From the NCBI GenBank assembly GCA_020637295.1, contig JACJWF010000003.1:186001-250000 (forward strand): a stretch of DNA of 64,000 nt, given 5' to 3'. The DNA is from Acidimicrobiaceae bacterium. GTDB taxonomy: Bacteria; Actinomycetota; Acidimicrobiia; Acidimicrobiales; Ilumatobacteraceae. Under the pieces are notes generated by a model. The model was not told the DNA's origin. It saw only the letters and a list, made by a program, of their open reading frames with translations, and did no database searches. The translations under genes were made by a program, and so were the position numbers. Positions 8,600 to 16,928 of this stretch are shown here, piece by piece. Position 1 is the stretch's first letter. The number at the start of each line of letters is the position of its first letter.

Positions 8600-10321
8600 A
8601 TGCCCGAGTCCACCTGGATCATCGACACCGAGGCCAGCCCGCGGCTGCCCGTGTACACCCGGATGAACGCCAACGACGTGCTGTCCGACCCGATCTCGCC
8701 GCTCGGCGCTTCGATGTGCTGGATCCCGCACATCTTCCGTGGCTGGTGCACCGGGTACTCGCAGACGGGGGCGTTCGGCAACGACGACTTCGTGCACCCG
8801 AACGGTTCCGGCGGGTTCTTCTACGGGCACCTGTACGTCAACCTGTCGGCCACCCGCCTGTTCGGGCTGCGCAGCGGTGTGGGCGTGGAGACGGTGGACA
8901 GCATCTGGTTCGGTGGCCACCCCGATCTGCCGCCGTACATCCCGCAGCCGGGCGACGACGACCCGTCGTTCGGGCCGAAGGTCGCCGAATTCGCCGCCTG
9001 GGCGATGAGCAGCCCGGACTACCCGGACATCGAGGAGGATAGGCGCATCGCCGCCGAACTGCGCGCTCAGCGTCCGGACCTCACGACGCTGTCGGCCGCT
9101 GCGCTGGTGGCCCGGGCCCGCGCCGTGCTGGCCTATGAGCGGCTGGTGTGGCGCGGCGAGACCGTGGGCGGGGTCGGTGGTTCCATCGGGCCGGGCGCCC
9201 TGGGCCAGCTGCTGGCCGGCGCCGACCCGACGCTGGTCATCCGCCTGTCGTCCAACGCCGGCGACGTGGACTCCGCAGCGCCCGCGTTCGCCATGTGGGA
9301 GCTGTCCCGCCTGGTGCGCAACGACGCCTCCCTCGGTGCCGAGTTCGACAAGGGGGTCGCCGGCCTGCGCGACCGTGTCCGCACGTCGCACGCCGACTTC
9401 AGCGCCGCGTTCGAGCAGTTCCTCTACGACTTCGGCTACCGCGGCCCGAACGAGTGGGACATGGGCTCCGACGTGTGGGAGACCCGGCCCGAGCTGCCGC
9501 TGGGCATGATCGAGCGGATGCGCCTGCTGGACGAGGACCAGTCGCCGCGCAGCCGTGCGGCCGAGCAGCAGAAGCTGGCCGACGCGGCGATGGCCGAGGC
9601 GCGTGCCCACGTCGGCGACAACGCCGAAGCGCTGGCCACGCTGGATGCCGCGGTGCGTTCCACCCACCGCTTCGCCGGCTACCGCGAGCGGGGCAAGGCC
9701 AACTGCGTGCGGGTGCTGCACGAGGCCCGCATGGCGATGGTGGAGCTCGGTCGCCGGCTGGCGGCGTCGGGCGATCTGGCCAAGCCGGCCGACATCTTCC
9801 TCGCGCTGGACGACGAGCTGGACGCGCTGGTGCTCGACCCCGGCTACCTACGCGACCGCCTGGCCGCGCGAGAGGCGGAGTGGAAGCAGCTGTTCGGCCT
9901 GGACCTGCCGATGTTCATCGACACCACCCAGCCGATCCCGCCGGCGTCGTCGCTCGGCTACGTCACGTCCAAGGAGGTGGAGGGCGTGAAGGTCGGCGAC
10001 GTGCTCACCGGTGGGGCCTCGTCGGCCGGCACCATCCAGGGCCGTGCCTGCGTGGTGCTCACCCCTGACGCCGCCGGCGACCTGGAGCCCGGCGACATCC
10101 TCGTCGCCCCGCAGACCGACCCGTCGTGGACCCCGCTGTTCGTGGTGTCCGGCGCAGTGGTGGTGGACGTCGGCGCACCGAACAGCCACGCGATGATCGT
10201 CAGCCGCGAGCTGGGCATCCCGTGCGTGGCCGGCGTGTACGACGCCACCCGGCGGATCCCCAACGGCGCGCTCATCGAGGTGGACGGCGCGGCCGGCACG
10301 GTCACGATCCTCGAGGTGTAA
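8600..10321 (+). CDS. PEP-utilising enzyme mobile-domain protein
   Basis: A 573-residue protein. The C-terminal domain (about 475-573) is the swivelling phosphohistidine domain of PEP synthase, PPDK and rifampicin phosphotransferase; the likely phospho-acceptor is H530 in VGAPNSHAMIVSRELGIPC. The N-terminal 470 residues do not show an ATP-grasp domain or a PEP/pyruvate barrel that I recognise, so it is not a complete phosphotransferase alone. Such proteins sit near oxygenase and flavoprotein genes in actinobacteria, where they may phosphorylate or otherwise activate a substrate; that is inference. CAGGAG sits seven bases before ATG 8600. It lies 49 bp after the Rieske gene and 3 bp before the ThuA-like gene. 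Confidence 0.8.
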   Translation: MPESTWIIDTEASPRLPVYTRMNANDVLSDPISPLGASMCWIPHIFRGWCTGYSQTGAFGNDDFVHPNGSGGFFYGHLYVNLSATRLFGLRSGVGVETVDSIWFGGHPDLPPYIPQPGDDDPSFGPKVAEFAAWAMSSPDYPDIEEDRRIAAELRAQRPDLTTLSAAALVARARAVLAYERLVWRGETVGGVGGSIGPGALGQLLAGADPTLVIRLSSNAGDVDSAAPAFAMWELSRLVRNDASLGAEFDKGVAGLRDRVRTSHADFSAAFEQFLYDFGYRGPNEWDMGSDVWETRPELPLGMIERMRLLDEDQSPRSRAAEQQKLADAAMAEARAHVGDNAEALATLDAAVRSTHRFAGYRERGKANCVRVLHEARMAMVELGRRLAASGDLAKPADIFLALDDELDALVLDPGYLRDRLAAREAEWKQLFGLDLPMFIDTTQPIPPASSLGYVTSKEVEGVKVGDVLTGGASSAGTIQGRACVVLTPDAAGDLEPGDILVAPQTDPSWTPLFVVSGAVVVDVGAPNSHAMIVSRELGIPCVAGVYDATRRIPNGALIEVDGAAGTVTILEV

Positions 10322-10324
10322 GGC

Positions 10325-11143
10325 GTGCTCGGCCGACTGCTGGCGGTCACCGGCGGCCACCGTGTCGACATGGCGGACTTCACCGCCATGCTCGATGCGG
10401 TTTGCGCCGAGCGCGGCTGGGTGTGGGCGCACGCGTTGCAGCCGGAGGCCCAACGGTGGCTGCGGGAGGACCTGGCGGGGGAGTGGGATGCCGTCCTGCT
10501 GCACGACATCCCTGGCCTGCACATGGCCAGGGGCCGGATGCCCGAGCCGTTCGGGCCGTCGGCGGGCGAAGCTGCCGCGCTGCTGGGCCTGCTGCGCGCC
10601 GGGCAGGGGTTGGTGGTCACCCACCACGCCTTGGCCGCCTGGCCGCTGTGGGACGCGTGGGCCAACGCCATCGGCGGTCGCTACCTGTACGCGCCGGGCA
10701 CACTGCGAGGTGTGGAGATGCCCGCATCGGGCTACCGGATGGCCGTGCACCATGTGGACGTGCTGGCACCGCAGCACCCCGTCTGCACGGGCGTCGAGGG
10801 CTTCGAGGTGGACGACGAGCTGTACCTGTGCCCGGTCCACGAGGAGGATGTCCAGCCCCTGCTGGCCACGACCGCGTCGATGGACCCGACGCTGTTCATC
10901 GACACGGTGCGGGTGCTGACCGAGGGGCACGAGCACGCCTGCCTGCCCGGCCCTCCCGGCAGCCGTCTGGTCGGCTGGGCGAAGGCTGCGCTGAACAGCC
11001 CGCTTGTCTACCTCCAGCCCGGCCACGGCCCGGAGACCATGCGCCACCCGATGTACCGCCGCCTGCTGGGCAACGCGATCGAGTGGGTCGCGTCCGCGGA
11101 CGCGCACGCCTGGGCCCGCGCCAACCCCGCCGAGGTCGAGTAG
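10325..11143 (+). CDS. ThuA-like domain protein
   Basis: A 272-residue protein starting with GTG three bases after the preceding stop, so surely translated in the same operon. The order of motifs (VTGGHRVDMADFTAML, WDAVLLHDIPG, AGQGLVVTHHALAAWPLWDAW, HPVCTGVEGFEVDDELY, GWAKAALNSPLVYLQPGHG and RHPMYRRLLGNAIEWVA) is that of the ThuA/class I amidotransferase-like fold, linked to sugar or polyol metabolism in other bacteria. The nucleophile Cys of true glutamine amidotransferases is not in place; THHA occupies that turn. Its biochemical role with the Rieske and PEP-mobile proteins is not known. Confidence 0.75.
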   Translation: MLGRLLAVTGGHRVDMADFTAMLDAVCAERGWVWAHALQPEAQRWLREDLAGEWDAVLLHDIPGLHMARGRMPEPFGPSAGEAAALLGLLRAGQGLVVTHHALAAWPLWDAWANAIGGRYLYAPGTLRGVEMPASGYRMAVHHVDVLAPQHPVCTGVEGFEVDDELYLCPVHEEDVQPLLATTASMDPTLFIDTVRVLTEGHEHACLPGPPGSRLVGWAKAALNSPLVYLQPGHGPETMRHPMYRRLLGNAIEWVASADAHAWARANPAEVE

Positions 11144-11180
11144 CGGCCGCAGGCGGTCGAACTGGTTCGACCTCACTCAG

Positions 11181-11567
11181 TCAGGGAATTGGGGTGACCC
11201 CGATCCACTCGTCGACGCGAAGATGCCAGCCGCAGATGCCGTGGTGACCGAAGCGGCCCTTCTCCAGCGGTGTGACGACGGCCTCGACCGCGAACCGGAC
11301 AGGGCGTGTCCGGCGGCGTGCATCAGGAGGGGGTAGCCCGGCGGCGACGAAGACCGACGGCACGGCCTCGGCGAGCGACAACTCGGCACGCCGTGAACGA
11401 CGCCGGGCTATCGCCGTCCGGTGGAAGGAGCCGATCGAAAGGTGAGCGATCTCCCAGTGGTCGAAGTACACGCCGTGCACCCGGCACGTCGTGCCGATCA
11501 CGAGATGCGGCCGTGCGGGGTTCGATCCGCGCTCCACGCGCCAGACCGTACACGTCGTTCGGCGCAT
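11181..11567 (-). CDS. Hypothetical protein
   Basis: A 128-residue reading frame rich in His, Trp and Arg, with VIGTTCRVHGVYFDHWEIAH and a C-terminal GRFGHHGICGWHLRVDEW. I do not recognise a family. The residue mix looks coding, and alternative frames across it are Arg/Pro/Ser-rich noise. It is transcribed toward the ThuA-like gene, convergently, ending 37 bp from it. A copy of a dispersed repeat (11600-11648) lies just upstream, so the gene start and promoter may be affected. No membrane segment or signal peptide. Real gene more likely than not. Confidence 0.5.
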   Translation of the reverse strand: MRRTTCTVWRVERGSNPARPHLVIGTTCRVHGVYFDHWEIAHLSIGSFHRTAIARRRSRRAELSLAEAVPSVFVAAGLPPPDARRRTRPVRFAVEAVVTPLEKGRFGHHGICGWHLRVDEWIGVTPIP

Positions 11568-11599
11568 CGCCGTTCTGTGGTCCGGATCCGCGCAGTAGC

Positions 11600-11648
11600 C
11601 GCAACGATCCAGCCCCAGTTCGGGGAATGGTGACGATCAGCCCCAGAA
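11600..11648 (+). repeat. Dispersed intergenic repeat, copy R1
   Basis: Contains GCAACGATCCAGCCCCAG followed about 28 bases later by GACGATCAGCCCCAGAA. Close copies occur 42 kb away at 53340-53390 (reverse) and 53502-53552 (forward). A flanking GTTCTGTGGTCCG (11572-11585) is also shared with the copy at 53.5 kb, so the repeat unit extends to about 80 bp. Non-coding. Confidence 0.75.
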
Positions 11649-11664
11649 TGCCTGTGGTCCGGGG

Positions 11665-12430
11665 TCAGGCCATGAGGGGTTCGATGGTGACGCGGGTGGG
11701 GACGCGGAGGAAGTAGCTGGGGGCGTAGGCGCCGTCGTTGTCGTCGCTGAGACGGAACGACTGGACCCGGCGGGTCAGCTCCTCCATCGCCACCCGGGTC
11801 TCCATGCGGGAGAGCGGGGCGCCGAGGCAGTAGTGGTTGCCGAAGCCGAAGGCGATGTGCTCGTTGACGTGCTCGCGGTCGGGGCGGAACTCCTCGGCGT
11901 CGGGGCCGAACACGGCCTCGTCGCGGTTGGCCGACATGTAGGTGATGATCACCCGTGACCCGGCGGGGATGGCCACGCCTCCGAGCTCGGTGTCCGTGGC
12001 AGCGATCCGCCAGATGGCGCCGTTGGGGCTGGCGTGGCGGAGGGCCTCCTCGATCACGAGGGGGATGCGCTCGGGCTCCCGCTGGAGGCGTGCCCACTCA
12101 TCCGGACGCTCGCCGAGCAGGCGCATCAGGTCGCCCAGCAGCGCGGCGGTGGTCTCGTTCCCGGCCACCAGGATCATCTGCAGGATGCGCAGCATCTCAG
12201 CCATGTCCAGCGGGCGGCGGTCGGTCACCTCCGGGTCGTCCTCCTCGATGGTGGCGGTGAGGATGTGGGTGAGCAGGTCGTCCTGCGGCGCCACCCGCCG
12301 CTGTTCCAGTTCGGCCTCGAAGTAGCGCTGGAACTCGTTGATCGCCCGCTCGCTGCGCAGCAGGCCCTCCAGCGAGAAGATTGGGTTCCGTGATCGGGGT
12401 CAACTCCACGTCATACTCGGTGTCCGCCAA
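11665..12430 (-). pseudogene. Cytochrome P450 remnant with internal deletion and frameshift
   Basis: The last about 240 residues of a P450 are intact: I-helix ILVAGNETTAALL, the ExxR helix (IEEALRHASP), the EEFRPDREHVNEH turn and the heme-ligand loop FGFGNHYCLGAPLSRME. P450s are near 400 residues, and the N-terminal half is missing. A different frame just upstream, from TTG 12430, reads LADTEYDVELTPITEPNLL, which looks like a P450 start. About 200 residues between the two are gone and the frames do not match; the junction is near 12375. The simplest reading is a deletion pseudogene. An ATG at 12294 could still start a 209-residue fragment, but that lacks the oxygen-pocket N-terminal half. Confidence 0.7.
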
Positions 12431-12620
12431 CCGGGCTCACGCTACCGGCGTAAGAGCCGGCGATTCTTGGAGTCCCTCCCCCGCAAACCGCAGACCCCTC
12501 CCACTTCAACGCCGCTCCGCTCAGATCCGAAGAGCCGTGAAGTGAACATCGCCCACCCCTCTCGCGATGCTAATCAGCCATCTGCGCACTCGCGACCGGC
12601 GCGTCGGCGCACTATGGGCG

Positions 12621-13098
12621 CTACGCCACAGTCTCCCCATGGCGGCGTGGCTGATTGCCCCACCATACGAATCGATGATTCACGAATCGAAGCTCTGACA
12701 AGTGAACAAGCTCGCCATCCTCGGCCGCAGCGCGGAGCGCCTCCCATAGCGGTAGAAGTCCGGCGGCTTCCTCGAACGGGAGAATGAGGTACACAGTCGG
12801 GGTGAGCTTCCCGATGGCACCGTTGAGGCCAAGAGTCAAACCGCTGAAGAAGTCGACAGCCCGGGATCGCTGCCTGTCGGTGCCGGCCAGAACAGCGAGA
12901 ACCCCCCCAACCATCCTTGAACCGCTCTGCCGGAAGAGTCAGATCTGAGAACGACTTCGCGACGGCAACCACGATGCCCGGAAAATGAGCCATCGGCTCG
13001 TACCTAAATGGATCGCGACGCGGCGGCTTGTCCTCGGCCGGGGGTGATTCCGGCTTCGGTTTGTCCTTCGGCGAAGGCTTCTTCTTGGGCTTGGCCAT
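12621..13098 (-). pseudogene. Hypothetical protein, frameshifted at a seven-base G run
   Basis: Translation from ATG 13098 gives a Lys/Pro-rich tail-like start (MAKPKKKPSPKDKPKPE) and then FRYEPMAHFPGIVVAVAKSFSDLTLPAERFKDGW. At 12902-12908 there is a run of seven G (on the coding strand), after which this frame degrades. Dropping one G continues into VLAVLAGTDRQRSRAVDFFSGL, TPTVYLILPFEEAAGLLPLWEAL and a stop at 12621. The intended product is thus about 158 residues of unknown family. The break could be a real mutation, a phase-variable tract or a sequencing error. No catalytic motif is seen. Confidence 0.6.
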
Positions 13099-13280
13099 CG
13101 CGTTCCACCCCACTAGGGGTTGGAAACCAATAACCCGAGCCTCCACCAGACCCAGGGAGATTCAGTCGCCGGTGGCTTCGGGTGGACCTGGACGACGTAA
13201 CGGTCGGAATCGGAAAGAAGTGCAACACGACGAGGAGCGGGTCGTGCGGGCGGTTCAGCTGAACCGCCCCTCGCCCCGCC

Positions 13281-15176
13281 TCAGCGCCTGGGGAACACCC
13301 GGCGCCACTCGCGGCGGGCGATCACGTGGCCGTCGTGCCAGGCGTCCAGTTCGATCCGCACGGTGAACCCGGCGGCGTCGCTCCGCACGTCCAGCGTCGC
13401 CTCGGTGGAGGCCCGGCCCTCGCCCGGCAGGTCGAGGTCGTAGCGGGCGGTGCCGCGCGCCCAGCCCTCCGCGGGGTCGGCGGTGCTGATGCCCACGTGC
13501 CCGTCGTACACGTCGGTCACGTGCAGGCCGTCGGCACCGTCGTACGGGCCGCCGTAGCGGCTGTGCACCCAGGTCTCCCGGCGCAGCACGTCCTGCTCGT
13601 AGCGCCACTCCACACCCTCGGCGTCGTCCTCGTGCGGGCCGCTGCCGGGCAGGAACCGATGGCGGCTGTGGGGCAGGTCGGGCAGCACCGGCAGCGCCAC
13701 CTCCACGGAGGCGATCTCCAGCGTGAACGCGCCCGCGGACGGCCAGCAGTTCGGCCAGTCCGTGCCGGCGATGGCCACCCGCACGGTGCGGCCGGGCTCG
13801 AGCGTCCAGGTGGTGGCTTCCAGTTCGACCTCCACGTCGAACCACTCGCCGGGCTCGGGGTGGCCGAGGTCCAGCATGCCCCTGGTGATCAGCGTGCTGG
13901 TGCCGTCGTCGGCCACGTCGCACAGCTTCACCGACACCTGGCCGTGGGGCGCCGACGACCGCAGCCGCAGCCGGGCGATCGGGCTGCCGGCCACCTCGCC
14001 CCACTCCTCGATCTCGGTGTCGTGGCACAGGCTGTGGGCGTTGTCGCGGCGCTGGTCCAGCGGCTGGCCCCACGGCAGGCCGCCGGCGCAGGAGTTCCAC
14101 GCCATGATCCCCACGTCGCCGTGCGCCGCCACCTGCCCCGGCCCGAACGCCAGCACCCGCACCGTCGCGCCCGGCAGCGGCCACTCGTCGATGTCCACCC
14201 AGCGGCCGTCGTGCATCGCCAGGTCCGGCGCCGGCGGGGTGGGGCGGCGGACGAACACTCGCCCGCGGGCGGGTGCGCACGGCGGGCCGCCGCGCAGGTG
14301 CTGGTCGAAGAAGCGGATCAGCTCGTGGTCGCAGTCGATGTGCGGGCCGGGCCGGGCGGTGGACGGGTCCTTGTGGCTCCACGGGCCGGCCAGCAGGTAC
14401 CAGTCCTCCATGTGCTCGATGGCCCGGAAGGTGTTGTTGCGGTAGCCGTCTGCCCAGCCGGCGATCAGCAGCACCGGGCAGGTGAAGCGGTCGTAGCCCT
14501 CGCCGGGGGCGGTCCGCACGGAACCGCGGCGCCACACCGGGTCGTCGGCGGGGTGGGCCAGCCACTCCAGCAGCCACGGCTCGAACGTCTCCAGCCGCCG
14601 CTGCCACTCCTCCCGCCAGCCGGTGTCGCCCATCTGCGCCCACACCGCAGGCACCGGCGGCAGGGCGTTCATCGCCACCATGTAGAGCGGGTAGTCGATC
14701 AGGTCCAGTGCCCGCAGCACCCCGCCCATGTAGTGGACGTCGTCGCTGTAGCGGTCGTCGGTGGCGTACATCGCGGCCACGGCGCCCAGTTCGGGCACGC
14801 CCTCCATCGCCATGTGGAGCGAGTTGAAGCCGCTGTAGCTGGTGCCGAACATCCCGACCCGGCTGGTGCTCCACGGCTGGGCGGCGATCCACTGGATGAC
14901 CGTGCGCAGGTCGCTGCGCTCCACGTCCGGGTACTCGTCGGTGGCGTCGCCGCCGGAGGACCCCGTGCCGCGCAGGTCCACCCGCACCACGGCGAACCCG
15001 CCCTCGTCGGCGAAGCGCACGTACGAGTCCGCGTAGGAGGCGGTGACGTCGTGCATCCGGTAGGGCAGGGCCTCGACCAGCGTGGCGAACGGGCCGTCGC
15101 CGTCGGGCAGGTAGAGGGTGACGGCCAGCGGTGTCCCGTCGGCGGCCTCGACACGAACCACCCGACGCTCCTGCAC
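13281..15176 (-). CDS. CocE/NonD-family hydrolase (X-Pro dipeptidyl-peptidase type)
   Basis: A 631-residue alpha/beta hydrolase. The nucleophile S113 lies in MFGTSYSGFNS, the oxyanion/N-terminal strand is VVRVDLRGTGSSGG, and acid and His positions are expected in LIAGWADGYRNN and AGPWSHKD. The C-terminal part (about 310-630) is the galactose-binding-like domain of X-Pro dipeptidyl-peptidases and cocaine esterase (LEPGRTVRVAIAGTDWPN). It would hydrolyse esters or amides; substrate unknown. No signal peptide. The GTG start at 15176 may be replaced by GTG 15161, which has AGGAG six bases before it. It is divergent from the sarcosine oxidase-like gene with only 25 bp between starts. Confidence 0.88.
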   Translation of the reverse strand: MQERRVVRVEAADGTPLAVTLYLPDGDGPFATLVEALPYRMHDVTASYADSYVRFADEGGFAVVRVDLRGTGSSGGDATDEYPDVERSDLRTVIQWIAAQPWSTSRVGMFGTSYSGFNSLHMAMEGVPELGAVAAMYATDDRYSDDVHYMGGVLRALDLIDYPLYMVAMNALPPVPAVWAQMGDTGWREEWQRRLETFEPWLLEWLAHPADDPVWRRGSVRTAPGEGYDRFTCPVLLIAGWADGYRNNTFRAIEHMEDWYLLAGPWSHKDPSTARPGPHIDCDHELIRFFDQHLRGGPPCAPARGRVFVRRPTPPAPDLAMHDGRWVDIDEWPLPGATVRVLAFGPGQVAAHGDVGIMAWNSCAGGLPWGQPLDQRRDNAHSLCHDTEIEEWGEVAGSPIARLRLRSSAPHGQVSVKLCDVADDGTSTLITRGMLDLGHPEPGEWFDVEVELEATTWTLEPGRTVRVAIAGTDWPNCWPSAGAFTLEIASVEVALPVLPDLPHSRHRFLPGSGPHEDDAEGVEWRYEQDVLRRETWVHSRYGGPYDGADGLHVTDVYDGHVGISTADPAEGWARGTARYDLDLPGEGRASTEATLDVRSDAAGFTVRIELDAWHDGHVIARREWRRVFPRR

Positions 15177-15201
15177 GAACGGTCACAGTAGCGTTGGCCC
15201 C

Positions 15202-16383
15202 ATGACCCGTGTGGCGGTGGTGGGGCTCGGCGGACTTGGCTCGGCGGCGGCCTACTGGCTGACCCGACGGGGTGCCGAGGTCGTCGGCTTCGAGCAGTTC
15301 GAGCTGGGGCACGTGCGCGGTGCGTCGCACGACCACTCGCGGATCATCCGCCGCTCGTACCACACCCCCCACTACGTGCGGCTGACCGCCGGCGCCTACC
15401 GGGCGTGGCGGGCGGTGGAGGAGGACAGCGGCGAGACCGTCATCACCACCACCGGCGGGCTGGACCTGTTCCCGCCCGGCGCGGCCATCGACGCCCAGAG
15501 CTACCGCGACAGCCTCACCGCCGAGGGCGTGCCGTTCGAGTGGATCGACGGGGGCGAGGTGCGCCGCCGCTGGCCGGTGTTCGCCGGCGGCACCAGGGTG
15601 ACGCCCGACGTGATGGCCATCTGGTCGGCCGAGACCGGCATCGTCCCGCCCGCCCGCAGCACTGCGCTCCTGCAGCGGCTGGCCGGCGAGCGCGGCGCCG
15701 TCCTGCGCGACCGCACGCCGGTGCGGGCCGTGCGCCCGGTGGGCGGGGAGGTGGACATCGTCACCGACGCCGGCGCTGAGCGGTTCGACGCCGCGGTCGT
15801 CACTGTGGACGCCTGGGCCAACCACCTGCTGGAGCCGCTGGGCCTGGCCGTGCCGCTGGCCGTCACCAGGGAGCAGGTGAGCTACTACCCCCACGCCGAC
15901 CTGGACCGGTTCGGTGTCGGCCGGCTGCCCGTGTGGATCTGGATGGACGACCCCAGCTACTACGGCTTCCCCGTGTTCGGGCCGGTCGCCGGGGTGAAGG
16001 GCTCGGAGGACTGCGGCGGCCCGCTGGTGGACCCCGACACCCGCACGTTCGACCCCGACGACGGGATGGAGGGCCGGCTGGCCGCGTTCATGGAAGGCCT
16101 GCTCGGGCCGGGGTTCGGCACGCCGTCCACGACCACCTGCCTCTACACCCTCACGTCGGACCGCGACTTCCTGCTCGACCGCCTGCCGGGCCACCCGCAG
16201 GTGGCGGTGGCGCTGGGCGCCGCCCACGGGTTCAAGTTCGCATCGTGGTTCGGCGAGCAACTGGCCGGGATGGTGCTCGGCGACGACGACCCTGCGGGCG
16301 AACCCTCCGCCGACCGGGCCCCGTTCGCGTTCGGCCGCCCCGGCCTGCACGCGCCCATCGACCGCAGCGCCTGGATGGTGTAG
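15202..16383 (+). CDS. Monomeric sarcosine oxidase/N-methyltryptophan oxidase-like flavoprotein
   Basis: A 393-residue FAD oxidase starting with MTRVAVVGLGGLGSAAAYWL, the dinucleotide fold at residues 4-22. ASHDHSRIIRRSY and the C-terminal TTTCLYTLTSDRDFLLDRLP are signatures of the monomeric sarcosine oxidase/N-methyltryptophan oxidase group, including C313 at the site of the covalent 8-alpha-S-cysteinyl FAD link. It oxidatively demethylates secondary or tertiary amines, giving formaldehyde and H2O2. Length is normal. No one-carbon or glycine-cleavage genes are next to it, so which amine it uses is open. Confidence 0.88.
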   Translation: MTRVAVVGLGGLGSAAAYWLTRRGAEVVGFEQFELGHVRGASHDHSRIIRRSYHTPHYVRLTAGAYRAWRAVEEDSGETVITTTGGLDLFPPGAAIDAQSYRDSLTAEGVPFEWIDGGEVRRRWPVFAGGTRVTPDVMAIWSAETGIVPPARSTALLQRLAGERGAVLRDRTPVRAVRPVGGEVDIVTDAGAERFDAAVVTVDAWANHLLEPLGLAVPLAVTREQVSYYPHADLDRFGVGRLPVWIWMDDPSYYGFPVFGPVAGVKGSEDCGGPLVDPDTRTFDPDDGMEGRLAAFMEGLLGPGFGTPSTTTCLYTLTSDRDFLLDRLPGHPQVAVALGAAHGFKFASWFGEQLAGMVLGDDDPAGEPSADRAPFAFGRPGLHAPIDRSAWMV

Positions 16384-16439
16384 CCCACTGGTGGGGCAAC
16401 TGCGACGGGTTTTCCCGTGCCGGCACCGTTGGAGGGGTG

Positions 16440-16928
16440 ATGACTGCGTGGGACGTGACCACCGAGGCGGGGTTCATGGCCTGCTACCGCGCGACGTTCG
16501 CCGACGTGTACCGCTACGCGGCGATGCTGTGCGGCGGCGACCGTGCCACCGCCGAGGATCTGGTGCAGGACGTCTACCTGGCGGCGCTGACCAAGGCCCG
16601 CCGTGGCGCCGTGCGCGAACTGTCGACCGGCTACCTCACCGTGGCGGCCCGGCACCGCTTCCTCGACCGGGTGCGCTCGTCGCACCGTGAGGAGCGCCGG
16701 CTGCGGCTGGTGAGCAGCCGGCCCGAGCCGGAGGGCGGCGCGCTCGCCGTGCCCGGCCGCCTGGCCGACCTGCCCGAGCGGGAGCGGGCGATCCTGGTGC
16801 TGCGCTACGTCGACGACCTGACCATCGCCCAGGCGGCCGACGAGCTGGGCATCAGCCACGCCGCCGCCGAATCGCTGGCGGCCCGCGCCGTCCGCCGAGT
16901 ACGCCGACAGGAGGCCCGCGATGCCTGA
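16440..16928 (+). CDS. ECF-type RNA polymerase sigma factor
   Basis: A 162-residue sigma-70 family protein with only regions 2 and 4. Region 2 includes ATFADVYRYAAMLCG and ATAEDLVQDVYLAAL; region 4 includes LPERERAILVLRYVDDLTIAQAADELGIS followed by the recognition helix HAAAESLAARAVRRVRR. GGAGGGG sits directly before ATG 16440. The next gene begins inside its last codons (8-bp overlap) and encodes a single-pass membrane protein with an extracytoplasmic domain, the usual sigma/anti-sigma arrangement. Its regulon cannot be read here. Confidence 0.9.
   Translation: MTAWDVTTEAGFMACYRATFADVYRYAAMLCGGDRATAEDLVQDVYLAALTKARRGAVRELSTGYLTVAARHRFLDRVRSSHREERRLRLVSSRPEPEGGALAVPGRLADLPERERAILVLRYVDDLTIAQAADELGISHAAAESLAARAVRRVRRQEARDA

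Noticed and set aside
12574..12900. Continuation of the 13146 frame to 12574
   Set aside because: After the G7 tract this frame is Arg/Ser-rich noise, while the shifted frame reads as protein.
13255..16350. A 1031-residue open frame on the minus strand across the hydrolase and oxidase genes
   Set aside because: It is a shadow of two well-supported genes in other frames; its translation is Arg/Gly/Pro/His-rich and has no domain.
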